NCBI GenBank assembly: GCA_019312695.1 | Contig: JAFDCT010000187.1 | Span: 1-6,097, forward strand | Origin: Deltaproteobacteria bacterium | GTDB taxonomy: Bacteria > Desulfobacterota > Desulfobulbia > Desulfobulbales > BM004 | Reading direction: 5' to 3' | Length of the DNA stretch: 6,097 nt | Part shown: positions 5,323 to 6,097 of the stretch, one piece after another | Layout of the letters: each line of letters begins with the position of its first letter | Position numbering within the stretch: position 1 is the stretch's first letter | The notes under the pieces: model-generated | Seen by the model: the letters and a program-made list of their open reading frames with translations, nothing else | Databases searched by the model: none | What the model was told of the DNA's origin: nothing | Made by a program: the position numbers and the translations under genes

Positions 5323-6097
5323 ATGAAAAAAATTGATAAAACAAAAGCAGAGCTCTTCAAGGAACTCGAGGATACTAAAAAAAAGGTGGAAGAACTGAAC
5401 CGCTGCCAAGCCGAATTCGAAAAGGCCCGTGTGAAGTATGAAAAAGTGCTCGACTCCACCCCGGACTCCATGATTTTTGTTAATACGCAAACCAATATTG
5501 TTCTCGTCAATGCACAGTTTGAGAAAGTTTTCGGTTACACCCAGAATGAGGTTGTCGGCAAGAAACTCGATATGCTCATACCTGATCGCTACATAAAAAG
5601 TCACAGCAGACAGGTAAAAGACTATTTTGATCATCCCAGGGTACGAACCATGGGAGCATATATAGAGATCTACGCAAAGAAAAAAAATGGTGAAGAGTTC
5701 CCGGCAGATATAAGTTTAAGCCCGCTGCAAACCGATGAGGAACTACTCGTTGCAGCGGCAGTCAGGGATATCACGGCCCGTAAAAAATCAGAGGAACAGG
5801 TTGTGCTGAACTACTATATCCAGAAGGTGACTAATTCAATACTTAAGATTTCGTTGGAGCCGTCGTCCCTGGAAGAACAGTTTGACCGTATACTTGAGCT
5901 TATCCTTAATGTGCCCAACCTGTCCCTACAGTCAAGGGGCGCCATTTTTCTAAAAAATCCTGAGGCTGAAATTCTAAACATCAAAGCACAGCATGGTTTT
6001 ACAGAAACACAACCGCTACCCTGTACTGAGATCCCCATCGGTCACTGCCTCTGCGGCAAGGCTGCCAAGCTCGGAAAGTTTATGTATGCGGAAGATA
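5323..6097 (+). CDS. PAS-GAF signalling protein, N-terminal part (continues past the window end)
   Basis: The frame is open from ATG 5323 to the last base, giving 258 residues and no stop. Residues 5-40 are charged and heptad-like (a likely coiled coil). Residues about 38-155 are a PAS sensor domain: LDSTPDSMIFVN, then FGYTQNEVVGKKLDMLIP, then KKNGEEFPADISLSP, ending in the usual VRDITARKKSEEQ linker. From about 165 a second helix leads into a GAF domain (about 172 onward), with RGAIFLKN and the IPIGHCLCGKAA motif (237-248) typical of GAF domains in deltaproteobacterial sensors. No signal peptide or membrane segment is present, so it should be cytoplasmic. The output domain lies outside the window: histidine kinase, GGDEF or SpoIIE-type phosphatase are the usual options and cannot be told apart here. 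Start: weak Shine-Dalgarno CAGGT about six bases upstream; an in-frame M50 falls inside the PAS core and is not credible. It starts a new transcription unit. Confidence 0.9.
   Translation, partial: MKKIDKTKAELFKELEDTKKKVEELNRCQAEFEKARVKYEKVLDSTPDSMIFVNTQTNIVLVNAQFEKVFGYTQNEVVGKKLDMLIPDRYIKSHSRQVKDYFDHPRVRTMGAYIEIYAKKKNGEEFPADISLSPLQTDEELLVAAAVRDITARKKSEEQVVLNYYIQKVTNSILKISLEPSSLEEQFDRILELILNVPNLSLQSRGAIFLKNPEAEILNIKAQHGFTETQPLPCTEIPIGHCLCGKAAKLGKFMYAED

Noticed and set aside
5144..5344. 66-codon - frame overlapping the sensor start
   Set aside because: It is antisense to the hairpin element and to the sensor's first codons, with no domain. I suspect similar frames are mis-annotated elsewhere because the repeat is common.
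5302..5634. 110-codon - frame
   Set aside because: It lies opposite the clear PAS-encoding frame and has no recognisable domain; it is a shadow.

Overview
The window looks like a chromosomal segment from a Desulfobacterota-type (former deltaproteobacterial) bacterium of moderate GC content. This is inferred from protein style: a long-tailed FmdB zinc-ribbon protein, a membrane-embedded spermidine-synthase-like protein and a PAS-GAF signalling protein, all of types I associate with sulfate-reducing and syntrophic deltaproteobacteria. No rRNA, tRNA, CRISPR array, transposase or phage gene is visible. All credible genes are on the + strand.

Layout. (1) 32-4076 holds a probable three-gene operon. 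Its first gene encodes an 805-residue polytopic membrane protein with a central SAM-binding, spermidine-synthase-like domain. The second and third encode an ABC ATPase and its ABC-2 permease, which overlap by 16 bases. (2) 4077-4400 is a 324-base regulatory-looking gap. It has a plausible sigma70 promoter, an ATACCGGTAT palindrome, a nested hairpin followed by a T tract (terminator or attenuator) and a tandem 10-mer. (3) 4401-4895 encodes a FmdB-type zinc-ribbon protein with a long acidic tail. (4) 4896-5322 is a 427-base stretch with no convincing gene. Part of it folds into an extended imperfect hairpin ending in a T tract, and it looks like a dispersed non-coding repeat. (5) 5323 to the right edge is the start of a cytoplasmic sensor with coiled coil, PAS and GAF parts, cut off by the window end.

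How the parts may work together. The ATPase and permease should form a homodimeric-type ABC-2 exporter. The upstream membrane enzyme carries a SAM-type nucleotide-binding motif but lacks the usual aminopropyltransferase catalytic pattern. A modify-and-export unit for an unknown lipid-like or small molecule is a reasonable inference, but nothing here identifies the substrate. The FmdB and PAS-GAF genes appear to be separately transcribed. The points most worth following up are the membrane-enzyme/exporter cassette, the competing stems ahead of the FmdB gene, and the structured repeat-like region ahead of the sensor gene.
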